DNA from: SG8-41 sp036555615
GTDB taxonomy: Bacteria; Pseudomonadota; Gammaproteobacteria; Burkholderiales; SG8-41
Direction: 5' to 3'
Length of the DNA: 64,000 bases
Assembly (NCBI GenBank): GCA_036555615.1
Contig: DATBKZ010000006.1
Location: 48,095 to 112,094, forward strand
Of the stretch, positions 15,630-24,586 are shown piece after piece (the stretch's first letter is position 1; the number at the start of each line of letters is the position of its first letter). Made by a program: the position numbers and the translations under genes. Below the pieces are notes generated by a model. It did no database searches. It was not told the origin of the DNA and saw only the letters and a list, made by a program, of their open reading frames with translations.

Positions 15630-15782
15630 GTGATCCGGAAGCTCAAGTCAGGCAAGTACCGGCTTTACTCACGGAGCAAGAACCCGCGCACCGGCAGGCG
15701 GCGCAATCTCGGCACGTTTCCGTCCCGCACCGCCGCCGAGCGCCACGAGCGCGCGGTGCAGTACTTCAAGCGGCAGGGGTAG
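15630..15782 (+). CDS. Small basic conserved protein (50 residues)
   Basis: From the GTG at 15630 the product reads VIRKLKSGKYRLYSRSKN and ends HERAVQYFKRQG. It is strongly basic, with a short beta strand followed by a helix. I recognise this as a small conserved hypothetical protein found widely in proteobacteria, but no function is known to me. GAGG lies about 16 bases before the GTG, a loose fit. A longer frame from 15558 has no conserved N-terminus. Confidence 0.6.
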   Translation: MIRKLKSGKYRLYSRSKNPRTGRRRNLGTFPSRTAAERHERAVQYFKRQG

Positions 15783-15788
15783 AGCCTC

Positions 15789-17021
15789 TCACATCGGCAC
15801 GATGCGGAAGAGTCCGCCGCCGGACGTCATGATGTAAAGTTCACCCGCCGTGTCTTGGCCGAAACTTGTGATATTTCCGCCAGGGCCGAGACTTGGCCAA
15901 CTGGATTCTTCGGTCGCGCTGCCGTCAGCAGCCAGCCTGAAACTACGCACGAACCCCGCACAGAAATCGCCGTAGAAGTACGTGCCCTGAAGCGCTGGAA
16001 TCACGGAGCCACGGTAGACGTAGCCACCGGTAACCGAGCAACCGGTTGGATGCTCGTACTCGACAACCGGGAGCGTCAGTCCGGTCATGTTGCAGCCAAA
16101 CGTAGGGTCAAAGCAATGCATTCCCTCCATGATTCTCCATCCGTAGTTGATCCCGCTTCCCGCGCCGCTCGCAGCGGTGGATGCGTTAACTTCTTCCCAG
16201 TCACCCTGCCCGACGTCTGCGACATAGAGATCGCCCGTTTGCCTGTCGAAGCTGAAGCGCCAAGGATTGCGCAGCCCGAGGCTCCATATTTCCCCGCGAA
16301 TTCCTGCCTGTCCTGCAAATGGATTGCTCGCCGGAATTGCATAATTTCTTGTCGCCTCGGGAAAATCATCACTATTGATATCGATGCGCAGCAACTTTCC
16401 CAGCAACTCGTTCATGTTCTGTGCTCGATTGCCGGGGTCGCCGCCACTCCCGCCGTCGCCCAGTCCGACATATAGGAACCCATCGGCGCCAAACGCGATC
16501 ATTCCGCCGTTGTGGTTTGTAAACGGCTGCCCGACCACAAGTATGGTCAGGTCAGCCGTGCCAACGGCCAGATTCGCGTTGTTCAGGTTTCTCAAATACC
16601 GCGCGATCACCGAATTGCCACTGCTGTCCGTGTAGCTCACATAGAAGCGCCGGTTGGAGTCATATTGTGGGTCGAACGCAAGTCCTAGCAGACCCTGCTC
16701 CGAACCCGTCGAGACCAGACTTGAAATATCGAGGAACGTCGCAATTACCGCGCCATTTGCGCGATTCAGAATCCTGATCCTCCCGCCCTTCTCGACCACG
16801 AACAACCGCAGCATGTCATTCGGCGGCGCAGTGAGAAAAAGTGGAAAGGAGAGACCTGCGTTGACCTGCTCGAGGCGAAGCGCAATCGAGGGATGCGGCG
16901 GCGGCGGCATGGTGGTGGACCCCACGTCGTCGTTTCCGCCGGGACAGCCCGCAAGCAGGATCGCGACTGCGAGCCCGCAGAGCGCCTCAACGCCTCTGTA
17001 GATCGTGCGTCTCCAGATCAC
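15789..17021 (-). CDS. PQQ-dependent sugar dehydrogenase-like lipoprotein (GSDH family)
   Basis: This secreted beta-propeller protein is of the glucose/sorbosone dehydrogenase family (PF07995). The signal peptide ends in the lipobox LLAGC, so the mature protein would be lipid-anchored. Family marks are GLLGLAFDPQY, the TNHNGG His loop, YVGLGDGGSGGDPGNRAQN (Ca/PQQ region) and WSLGLRNPWRFSFD. It would oxidise a sugar or aldose with PQQ, if PQQ is made; no PQQ genes are in the window. The start is taken as a GTG at 17021 with GGGGGA upstream. G+C looks lower than in neighbouring genes. Confidence 0.82.
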   Translation of the reverse strand: MIWRRTIYRGVEALCGLAVAILLAGCPGGNDDVGSTTMPPPPHPSIALRLEQVNAGLSFPLFLTAPPNDMLRLFVVEKGGRIRILNRANGAVIATFLDISSLVSTGSEQGLLGLAFDPQYDSNRRFYVSYTDSSGNSVIARYLRNLNNANLAVGTADLTILVVGQPFTNHNGGMIAFGADGFLYVGLGDGGSGGDPGNRAQNMNELLGKLLRIDINSDDFPEATRNYAIPASNPFAGQAGIRGEIWSLGLRNPWRFSFDRQTGDLYVADVGQGDWEEVNASTAASGAGSGINYGWRIMEGMHCFDPTFGCNMTGLTLPVVEYEHPTGCSVTGGYVYRGSVIPALQGTYFYGDFCAGFVRSFRLAADGSATEESSWPSLGPGGNITSFGQDTAGELYIMTSGGGLFRIVPM

Positions 17022-17049
17022 GACAGTCTTTCCCCCTTTGGAGAGCAAA

Positions 17050-17080
17050 CAGGCCGGAAGTCACAAAAATTCCCGGCCTG
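17050..17080. terminator. Inverted repeat after the T2SS operon side of gspF
   Basis: CAGGCCGG at 17050-17057 pairs with CCGGCCTG at 17073-17080 around an A/T-rich loop. It lies 33 bases past the gspF stop in the direction of minus-strand transcription, so it could end the secretion operon transcript. There is no long T run after it, so this is a weak terminator candidate. Confidence 0.4.
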
Positions 17081-17112
17081 CAAACTTAGACCGGAGTTGC
17101 CGCCAGTCGGTT

Positions 17113-18324
17113 TCAGCGCACGAGCTGGTTAATCTCGATGATGGGCATCAGCACCGCGAGCACGATGCCGAGCACCACTGCGCCCATGAAGAGAATCAGG
17201 AGGGGATCGAGCAGCGTGGTCAATAGGATCGCCCGACGCTCGACTTCACGCGCAAGGTTGTCTGCAGCGCGCTCGAGCATCGGGGCAAGCTCACCGGTCG
17301 CCTCGCCGCTCGCCGCCAGGTGCACGAGCATGGGCGGGAACACCTTTGCCGCACCGATCGCGCGCGCGAGCGTGCTGCCCTCGCGCACCGCCGAAATGGC
17401 ATCCGAGACCGCCCGCGCGAGCACCGTATTGGCGAGCGTCGCGCGCGCAGCCTCGAGCGCGCGCAGCAGTGGCACTCCAGCCGCGGTCAGGATGGCAAGC
17501 GTCGAGGCAAAGCGCGCGGTGTTGACGGCGCGAATCATGCGCCCGAAGACAGGCAGCCGCAGCGCGAAGGCATCCCATGCGGCCTTCGGGCCGGGGCGGG
17601 CAAGCCAGCGGCGCAGCGCGAAGCCGGCGAGGACCACGCCGAGCGCGATCCACAGGCCTGCGGTGCGTAACACCTCGCTCACTGCGAGGAGCGCGCGCGT
17701 GGGCCAGGGTAGCGCCTGTCGGGTATGCTGGTACACCTCCACGACCTGCGGCACGACGTAGGTCATGAGAAAGACGACGATGGCAAGCGCGACGACCGTC
17801 ACCACGGCGGGATAGACGAAGGCGGCGAGAATCTTGCCGCGCAACGCCTGGCGCTCCTCGATGTAATCCGCGAGCCGCCCCATCACCTGCGCAAGATCGC
17901 CCGATTCCTCGCCCGCCGCGACTGTGGCGCGGTAGACCTCGGGAAACTCGAGCGGAAACTGGCCGAGCGCATCGGCGAGACGGTGGCCGGCGACGACCTC
18001 GCTCCTCACCGCGGCAAGCACCTCGCGCACCGCGGCGTTTTCCGCGCCCTCGATGGTTGCCGCAAGCGCCGTGGCTAGCGGCAGCCGGGCAGCAATCAGG
18101 CTGGAGAGCTGGCGCGTGGCAAGGGCCAGCTCGGACTCGGAGAACCGCCGCCGCCGGAACGCCGTAGGGCGCGCCGCGCGGCCGGCGGCAATGGCATCGA
18201 CCGCAAGCGGCACCAGGCCGCGCGCGCGCAGCGAGGTGCGTGCCGCGCGCGCGCTGTCGGCCTCGATCAGGCCCTGCTCGATGCGCCCGGCCGCGTTGGA
18301 AGCCTCGAAGCGGAACGACGCCAT
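17113..18324 (-). CDS. gspF: Type II secretion inner-membrane protein GspF
   Basis: GspF is the polytopic platform protein of the type II secretion system; it links the ATPase to the pseudopilus base. The 403 residues show the two repeated GspF domains: TRQLSSLIAARLPLATAL with LRGKILAAFVYPAVV in the first, and FASTLAILTAAGVPLLRAL with ILLTTLLDPLLILFMGAVV in the second. Three membrane spans are visible. It is the last gene of the operon and starts 80 bases after gspE, a larger gap than elsewhere in the operon. The ribosome site is weak. Confidence 0.95.
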   Translation of the reverse strand: MASFRFEASNAAGRIEQGLIEADSARAARTSLRARGLVPLAVDAIAAGRAARPTAFRRRRFSESELALATRQLSSLIAARLPLATALAATIEGAENAAVREVLAAVRSEVVAGHRLADALGQFPLEFPEVYRATVAAGEESGDLAQVMGRLADYIEERQALRGKILAAFVYPAVVTVVALAIVVFLMTYVVPQVVEVYQHTRQALPWPTRALLAVSEVLRTAGLWIALGVVLAGFALRRWLARPGPKAAWDAFALRLPVFGRMIRAVNTARFASTLAILTAAGVPLLRALEAARATLANTVLARAVSDAISAVREGSTLARAIGAAKVFPPMLVHLAASGEATGELAPMLERAADNLAREVERRAILLTTLLDPLLILFMGAVVLGIVLAVLMPIIEINQLVR

Positions 18325-18404
18325 GATTTCAACCGGAATCTACCAGAATCGGGACCACGCGATCCACCATCCGGCGGCTGCGCCGCGGAAGTAGCGGGTT
18401 CCCT

Positions 18405-19829
18405 TCACTGCTCGCGGGTAACGCGGAGCAACTCCTCGCGCGAAGTGACGCCCGTTTCGACCCAGCGCAAGCCGTCCTCGTACAGCGTGCGAAACCCGCG
18501 GACGCGCGCCAGCTCCCGCAGCTTCTGCTCTCCCTCGCGCGCATGGATCGCGGCGCGCAGCGCGTCGTCAATTTCCAGCAACTCGTAGATCCCCGTGCGC
18601 CCCAGGTATCCCACCTGCCCGCAGGCGGCGCACCCGGCCGCGTGCCAGTGCCCGCCGTCGTCCCGCCGGCGGCATTCGGGACAGAGTTTGCGCAACAGGC
18701 GCTGCGCCAGTATGCCGAGGATCGAGGACGACAGCAGAAACGGCTCGATGCCCATGTCGAGCAGCCGCGTCACGGCGGAGGCCGAGTCGTTGGTGTGGAG
18801 TGTCGCCAGCACCAGATGCCCGGTGAGGGAGGCCTGCACGGCGATCTGGGCTGTCTCGAGGTCGCGGATCTCGCCGATCATGATGACGTCGGGGTCCTGG
18901 CGCAGGATCGCGCGCAGCGCCCGCGCGAACGTCATGTCAATGCGCGGGTTGACCTGGGTCTGGCTGATCCCCTCCAGGTCGTACTCGATCGGGTCCTCGA
19001 CGGTCGTGATGTTGGAGGTGGCGGCGTCGAGGCGCGAGAGCATCGCGTAGAGCGTCGTCGTCTTGCCGCTGCCCGTGGGGCCGGTGACGAGCACGATGCC
19101 GTGCGGCTGCTTCACCAGTCGGTCAAGCGCGGCGAGAGTCTCCGGCGCCAGGCCGAGCTTCTCGGGCTCGAGCCGCCCGCGCTCCTTGTCGAGGAGCCGC
19201 AGCACCGCGCGCTCCCCGTGACCGGTGGGCAGCGTTGAGACGCGCACGTCCACCGGCCGCCCGCCCAGGCGCAGCATGATGCGGCCGTCCTGCGGCAGCC
19301 GCTTCTCGGCGATGTCGAGATTCGCCATGATCTTGATGCGGGAGATCAGCGCCGCGTGCAGCGCGCGGCGCGGCCGCACGATGTCGCGCAGCGTGCCGTC
19401 GACGCGGTAGCGCACCACGGAATAGGTCTCGAAGGGCTCGACGTGAATGTCGGATGCGCCCTCGCGCACCGCCTGCGAGAGCAGCGCGTTCAGCATGCGG
19501 ATGATCGGCGCGTCGTCGCGCGCTTCGAGCAGGTCCTCGATCTCCGGGATGTCCTGCATCAGGCGGCCGAGGTCGATCTTGCCCTCGACCTCGCCCACCA
19601 CGCTCGCGGCTTCGCCCTCGGACTCCGCATACGCGGCGCGCAGGTTCGCCTCGAACTGGCCGGCATTGACCAGCACGGGCGTCACATCGCGCGCCAGCGC
19701 GCGCCGCGCCTCCATGATCGCCGCCGGGGGAGTCGAGGCGGTGACCCAGAGCTCGAGGCGGCCATCGCGCTCGGCCGCCGGCAGCAACGAGTGCGCCTTG
19801 GCGTAAGCGTAGGGAATGAGATGCTTCAT
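18405..19829 (-). CDS. gspE: Type II secretion ATPase GspE
   Basis: GspE is the cytoplasmic hexameric ATPase that powers pseudopilus assembly. The 474 residues contain the N-terminal GspE domain, then Walker A GPTGSGKTTT, the Asp box TTVEDPIEY, Walker B IMIGEIRD and the His box ATLHTND. A zinc-binding loop with two CxxC pairs (LCPEC and GCAAC) is present, with a fairly short spacer of about 14 residues. It follows gspD by 42 bases and precedes gspF. Confidence 0.96.
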   Translation of the reverse strand: MKHLIPYAYAKAHSLLPAAERDGRLELWVTASTPPAAIMEARRALARDVTPVLVNAGQFEANLRAAYAESEGEAASVVGEVEGKIDLGRLMQDIPEIEDLLEARDDAPIIRMLNALLSQAVREGASDIHVEPFETYSVVRYRVDGTLRDIVRPRRALHAALISRIKIMANLDIAEKRLPQDGRIMLRLGGRPVDVRVSTLPTGHGERAVLRLLDKERGRLEPEKLGLAPETLAALDRLVKQPHGIVLVTGPTGSGKTTTLYAMLSRLDAATSNITTVEDPIEYDLEGISQTQVNPRIDMTFARALRAILRQDPDVIMIGEIRDLETAQIAVQASLTGHLVLATLHTNDSASAVTRLLDMGIEPFLLSSSILGILAQRLLRKLCPECRRRDDGGHWHAAGCAACGQVGYLGRTGIYELLEIDDALRAAIHAREGEQKLRELARVRGFRTLYEDGLRWVETGVTSREELLRVTREQ

Positions 19830-19871
19830 TACAGCAGGAGCCTCAATTCGCGGTGCAGTCGGGCACCGACG

Positions 19872-22040
19872 TTACTGCGTGGGCGCTGCCGACTCCGCCG
19901 GTGGATTCGCCGCCGCGCCCGGTTCCTCCGCAGGTTTCCTTCCCGGTTCGAGCGGCGGCATGACCGGAGGTTCCATCTGGGGAATAATCGGATGCGGGCT
20001 CTGCTTCGTGGCTTCCTCCAGCATGCGCATCTGGTCGTAGCGGTCGATCACGAGCGAGCGAGCGGCGGATTCATCACGCACGACATAGGGACGCAGGAAG
20101 ACCATCAGGTTGGTCTTCTCCTGCTTGCGCGTCTCGAAGCGGAACAGGTGGCCGAGCAGCGGGATATCGCCGAGCACCGGCACCTTTTCCACGGTCGTGG
20201 TCACGCTGTCCTGTACCAGACCCCCGAGCACCACAATCGATCCGTCATCCACGAGCACGTTGGTCTCAATCGCTCGCATGTTCGTGATCGGGCCGGCTTC
20301 GGTGGGCAATGCGATGCTCGACACCTCCTGGTAAATTACCAGCTTGATCGCGCCCCCCTCGCTGATTTGCGGCCGAACCCGGAGCGTGAGCCCGACGTCG
20401 CGGCGCTCGATGGTCTGGAACGGGTTAACGGTCGCTGATACCGCGGTCGTGAACTGCCCGGTAATGAAAGGAACGTTCTGCCCCACGATGATGCGCGCTT
20501 CCTCGTTGTCCAGTGTGAGGAGGTTAGGCGTGGAGAGAATGTTGGCCTTCGAGGTCTGCTCCAGCGCGCGCGCCAGGAACTGCAAATTGGTGATCGTGCC
20601 AACGCCCGGAAGCGTGATCTGTCCCTTCGCGATGCCGATGTTGAGCCCCGAGCCCACGGTGGCGGGGTTGGCCGCAACCCCGATTATGTTCTGGCCGACG
20701 CCGCCGAAATTGGTGCCGCCGATCACGCCGGCGTCGCTGCCGGCGGCCGCGCTGCCGGTCCCTGCCTGCCACTGGATACCGAACTCGGCTGCCTGATCGC
20801 TCGTCACCTCGACGATCAGGCTCTCGATGAAGACCTGCGCGCGGCGCACATCGAGCTTGTCGATGACGGCGCGCAACTGCCGGTAGACGGCGTCGGGCGC
20901 GGTGATGATGAGCGTATTCGTCGTGGGATCGGCCTGGATCAGCGCGCCGCCGAGCTGCCCCGAGACGGGTGCCGCCGCCATGGTCGGGGACGGCGCAGTC
21001 GGGGCCGCACCGAGCTGTTGCCCGGGTTGAGGCGTCGTCGGCGGCCGCCCCGCCGCCTGAAATACCGTCGGGGTGGTCGATTGAGACAGACCGGCTGCCG
21101 GCTCACCCCCCGCGCCGAGCAGCGTTCGCGCGAGCCGCGTCGCCTCGGCATTCTTCAGATACACGACATGGATGTTGCCCGGCACCGCCGAAGGTTGATC
21201 GAGCTTGGCGATCAACGAGCGCACGAGATTGACCCGCGCCGGGCTTGCGGACCGGATGAGAAGCGAGTTGCTGCTCGGCTCGGCGAGAATGGTCACCCGC
21301 TGGCTCGGGTCCCCGCCCTGCGCCGCCGCATCGAGCATCTTGCCCAGCAGGACCGCAAGATCGCTCGCGATCGCATGCTGCAGCTGCACGATGTCGATCT
21401 CGCTGCCGGCGGGGGTGTCGACCGAGGCGATGATGCGCGCGATGCGGCGGATGTTTTCCGCGTAGTCCGTGACGACGATCGTGTTATTGGCGGGGTAGGC
21501 GGTGATCGTGTTGTTCGGCGCGATCAGCGGGCGCAGCACCTGGACGACGCTTGCCGCGGCGGCGTAATTCAGACGGAACACGCGCGTGACCAGCTGGTCG
21601 CCGATCGGGGCTTGCGTCGAAGGTCCGTACTGCACCGCGCCGCCCTGGAGCTTGGCGTCGGCCTCCGGCACCACGCGCACGACGCCGCCCGATTCGACCA
21701 GCACGACGCCCTGCAGGCGCAGCGCCGCGCTCAGGGCCGCCAGAGCCTGCTCAGGTGAAAGCGGCTGCTCGATCGTGAGATTGAGCGTGCCCTTGACGCG
21801 GGGATCGACGACGAAGACCTTGCCGGTGAACTTGGCGATCGCCCGCACCACCGCCTCAATCTCGGTATTCGAGAAATTGAGCGTGACGCGCTCATCCTGC
21901 GCACCCGCGGGTCCGCACAGCGCAAGCACCACGAGCAGTGCCGCGGCCAGCCGATGGAGCCGACCACTCTGCGGGCACCGAGCGCATGCGCCGACCTGAT
22001 CCTGCGCATTCACTCGAAGTACCAAGGCCATGTCCTTCAT
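19872..22040 (-). CDS. gspD: Type II secretion outer-membrane secretin GspD
   Basis: GspD forms the outer-membrane channel. The 722 residues hold a signal peptide (cut near CGPAGA), the N0 domain starting VTLNFSNTEIEAVVRAIAK, three N1-N3 ring domains, and the secretin core with VPFITGQFT, RRDVGLTLRVRPQIS and the end VPVLGDIPLLGHLFR. A Pro/Gln-rich insert (about residues 290-350) and a Pro/Glu/Ala-rich tail flank the domains. The tail is a possible site for a pilotin. It is separated from gspN by an unusually AT-rich gap of 127 bases. Confidence 0.96.
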   Translation of the reverse strand: MKDMALVLRVNAQDQVGACARCPQSGRLHRLAAALLVVLALCGPAGAQDERVTLNFSNTEIEAVVRAIAKFTGKVFVVDPRVKGTLNLTIEQPLSPEQALAALSAALRLQGVVLVESGGVVRVVPEADAKLQGGAVQYGPSTQAPIGDQLVTRVFRLNYAAAASVVQVLRPLIAPNNTITAYPANNTIVVTDYAENIRRIARIIASVDTPAGSEIDIVQLQHAIASDLAVLLGKMLDAAAQGGDPSQRVTILAEPSSNSLLIRSASPARVNLVRSLIAKLDQPSAVPGNIHVVYLKNAEATRLARTLLGAGGEPAAGLSQSTTPTVFQAAGRPPTTPQPGQQLGAAPTAPSPTMAAAPVSGQLGGALIQADPTTNTLIITAPDAVYRQLRAVIDKLDVRRAQVFIESLIVEVTSDQAAEFGIQWQAGTGSAAAGSDAGVIGGTNFGGVGQNIIGVAANPATVGSGLNIGIAKGQITLPGVGTITNLQFLARALEQTSKANILSTPNLLTLDNEEARIIVGQNVPFITGQFTTAVSATVNPFQTIERRDVGLTLRVRPQISEGGAIKLVIYQEVSSIALPTEAGPITNMRAIETNVLVDDGSIVVLGGLVQDSVTTTVEKVPVLGDIPLLGHLFRFETRKQEKTNLMVFLRPYVVRDESAARSLVIDRYDQMRMLEEATKQSPHPIIPQMEPPVMPPLEPGRKPAEEPGAAANPPAESAAPTQ

Positions 22041-22167
22041 TTCCCCAGAGTTTCGAGGACGGGAAGCGCATTATGCTCCAAGAAAAGGTCACCGCGAAGG
22101 CCAAAGGACGGTAACCCCTCCTCCATGTGGCGTATATACCACCAAGTTCGTATGTCATTATTTTTGT

Positions 22168-22905
22168 TCATGTTTCAAGCGCCAATATCGCTTCATCCCC
22201 AACCCGGCGCCCGAGCACGCTGATCAATCCGATCAGCGCGGGGCGCATTTCAGGATCCGCGGATGCCCGACCCTTGAAGCTCAGGCGCCCGCCGCGCAAG
22301 GTGCCGCTGCCCACCAGACGCAGCGGCCCGCGCAGGGTATCAAGCTGCAGGCGCGCGCCGTCGCTTCCGCCCGTGATCTGAAGGCGAAAAGTGCCAAGCG
22401 GCGCAACCGTTGACAGCGCCGACTGCGCATCGCGCCAGTCGATCTGAATGCTGCCCCCCAGCGCGCCGCTCTTGACCTCGACGTCGGTCCAGCGCAGACC
22501 GAGCGCGCCCCCGGGCCGGATCGTGTTGAACGGCGTGCCCAGGGCAACGAGCAGCGCTGCGGGCAGCTCGGCCTGCCCTGCTTTCAGCGTGATGGACCCG
22601 GTTCCAAGCGAGACCGCGAGCGGCGCGGGCAGGGACGGGTGCGCGACTTGCGCCGTTACGCGGCCCGCGCCAAGCCCCGCGAGCCCGATATTCCACGACA
22701 CCCGGCCCGGAACGAGCATGACCTGCCGCCCGTCGCTCACACCGAGCAGAGCCGACCCGTTCCAGATCGTGCCGCGCGCATCGACGAGACGCACCCGGCC
22801 CTGCGAGTGCAACCAGTCCCCGACCCAGGCCGCAGGGGCACGCAACACGACCGTCAACACCACTACGAAGACGGCGGCCAGCGCAAGGACAAGCCGGTAA
22901 CGCAT
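22168..22905 (-). CDS. gspN: Type II secretion protein GspN
   Basis: The 245-residue protein has one N-terminal membrane anchor (residues about 5-22) and a periplasmic body with ARGTIWNGSALLGV, a strand pair typical of GspN (PF01203). GspN is present only in some type II systems, and its exact role is unsettled. Here it lies between gspM and gspD, as I recall for Xanthomonas-type xps loci, rather than at the end of the operon. It starts 14 bases after gspM. Confidence 0.85.
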   Translation of the reverse strand: MRYRLVLALAAVFVVVLTVVLRAPAAWVGDWLHSQGRVRLVDARGTIWNGSALLGVSDGRQVMLVPGRVSWNIGLAGLGAGRVTAQVAHPSLPAPLAVSLGTGSITLKAGQAELPAALLVALGTPFNTIRPGGALGLRWTDVEVKSGALGGSIQIDWRDAQSALSTVAPLGTFRLQITGGSDGARLQLDTLRGPLRLVGSGTLRGGRLSFKGRASADPEMRPALIGLISVLGRRVGDEAILALET

Positions 22906-22919
22906 GCGGGGAAATCAGC

Positions 22920-23411
22920 TCATCGCCGGGCTGCGATTTCGAAGGTGGCCTCGGCGTCGACGACGGCGCGAATCGGCGTTCGCACGATCCGCACGGCCGC
23001 AATTCGCAGCCGCGACTCGCGCGCTGCCTCCTCGGCCCACGCGAGCCACTGCGTCACGGGAACGGCTTTCGCGCTCGCCGAAATGCGGCGGTCATCAAGC
23101 ACGGCAACGCTCACACCCCCGAGATTTGCCTGCGCGAGCGCCTGCTCGAGTGCTGCTTTGGCCGCGCCCGCCGATTCCACCGCGACGCCGCGGCTCGTCA
23201 GCCGCTTCGCTTCCTGCGCAAGGGCATTGACTTCCTCCGCCTGCGCGCGCAGCCGTGGCAGCTCGGCGTCCAGGCGCTGGCGCGTTTTCCATGCCGGCTC
23301 GAGCGCAACGAGGTAGAGAAGAGCCAGGATGACAAGTGATGCAGCCGCGGCCGTCATCACCCGCTCGCGTCGGGCGAGGCCGAGCCACCAAGCTCGCAGC
23401 CGCCCGATCAC
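22920..23411 (-). CDS. gspM: Type II secretion protein GspM
   Basis: This bitopic inner-membrane protein of 163 residues has a short cytoplasmic N-terminus (RAWWLGLARRERVM), a membrane span (about residues 21-38), a coiled-coil stretch and a small ferredoxin-like periplasmic domain near the end. It partners GspL in the inner-membrane platform. The start GTG overlaps the gspL stop by 4 bases (GTGA), so translation is coupled. Confidence 0.85.
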   Translation of the reverse strand: MIGRLRAWWLGLARRERVMTAAAASLVILALLYLVALEPAWKTRQRLDAELPRLRAQAEEVNALAQEAKRLTSRGVAVESAGAAKAALEQALAQANLGGVSVAVLDDRRISASAKAVPVTQWLAWAEEAARESRLRIAAVRIVRTPIRAVVDAEATFEIAARR

Positions 23412-24586
23412 GTTCCGCCTCCCCGGCGCACGCTCAGCATCGAGTCGGAAAACCGCGCCGCCAGCCCGGCCTTGGTGAGACGTGTGACGAGCGCGTCGCG
23501 CTTCGCCGCCGAGTCCACGGCCCGGGGCTCGATGCGCACGTGCAACGCGCGATCGCGATACTCGATCAGCTGCACCGACTCCGAGTCCAGCTGCGCGGCT
23601 TGCGCAAAGCCGGCGGCAAGCGGCAGGAAATCGCCGGTGTCGCCCGTGCCCGCTCCCGCGCGCATGCCGGCAAGGCCGCGCCGCATCTGTTCAAGCGGAT
23701 CGAGCACCACCGGAATCCGCGGGAACGTCTCGCGAAACACCGCATCCATCTGCCCGCGCAGCTGCCGCGCCTCGCGTTGCTTGAGCCATGCGTCGATATT
23801 GAGTCCCGCAATCCATGCGAGCGCGAGCGCCACAGCGAGCGCGGCCGGCATGCGCCAGGCGCGCCAGTCGACAATGCGCGGTGACAGGTCATATTGCAGC
23901 AACTCGAGCGTGACCGGCGCCGCGCGGCCGAGATCGGGTGCAGTTGTCGTCACCTTCACGCCAAGTGCTTCCGTCCACGCCATGCCGTCGCATGTGCCCT
24001 CGACTTCGATCGCCTCCGGCCGTGCTGCGCCCGCCTGCTCGAGCGCAAGCCGCAGCTCTACCGGCGGCTCCGCGCCTCCCGTGTAGGAACACACGATCCC
24101 GAGCCGCTCGCCCATGCGCAGGCTTCCGTATGCGCTGCCGAGCCGAAGGCGCCACCGCCCCGGCACCGCGGCGAGGCTCAGCGGCTCCGGGGTCGCGCTG
24201 ACCGGCGTGATGCCGAGACGCGCGAACAACTCGAGCGCACGCCGCAACAACGCCCGGTCAAGCACCGCAAGCGTCGCGCGTCCGGCCGCATCGGGCCTGC
24301 TTGCGACGACAAACGCCTGCTCGATGTCACCGAGCAGGATCGGCTCGGCGAGCGCGGGCAATGCCGCGCGCAGCCGCGCACCCGAGAGCCGCGGCAACGC
24401 CGCATCGATCATGATGACATCGGGGGCCGCGATCACGAGCTCGACCCGCGCGATCCGCGGCAGCGCCCCCGGCACCGCAATGCCGCGTTCCAGCACGCGG
24501 CGATCATTGTCGATGATCTCGAAATCGAGGCCCGACTCGGCCCCGAGCTCGGCAAGCGGCGGCAGGCGCACACGCAGCGTATTCAC
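23408..24586 (-). CDS. gspL: Type II secretion protein GspL
   Basis: GspL anchors the ATPase GspE to the membrane. The 392 residues form an actin-like cytoplasmic domain (about 1-235), one membrane span (about 245-262, with ALAVALALAWIAGLNI) and a periplasmic domain. The GTG at 24586 overlaps the gspK stop as GTGA and is preferred; an upstream GTG at 24604 would add six residues and overlap gspK by 22 bases. Sequence identity within this family is low, so the call rests partly on gene order. Confidence 0.87.
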   Translation of the reverse strand: MNTLRVRLPPLAELGAESGLDFEIIDNDRRVLERGIAVPGALPRIARVELVIAAPDVIMIDAALPRLSGARLRAALPALAEPILLGDIEQAFVVASRPDAAGRATLAVLDRALLRRALELFARLGITPVSATPEPLSLAAVPGRWRLRLGSAYGSLRMGERLGIVCSYTGGAEPPVELRLALEQAGAARPEAIEVEGTCDGMAWTEALGVKVTTTAPDLGRAAPVTLELLQYDLSPRIVDWRAWRMPAALAVALALAWIAGLNIDAWLKQREARQLRGQMDAVFRETFPRIPVVLDPLEQMRRGLAGMRAGAGTGDTGDFLPLAAGFAQAAQLDSESVQLIEYRDRALHVRIEPRAVDSAAKRDALVTRLTKAGLAARFSDSMLSVRRGGGT

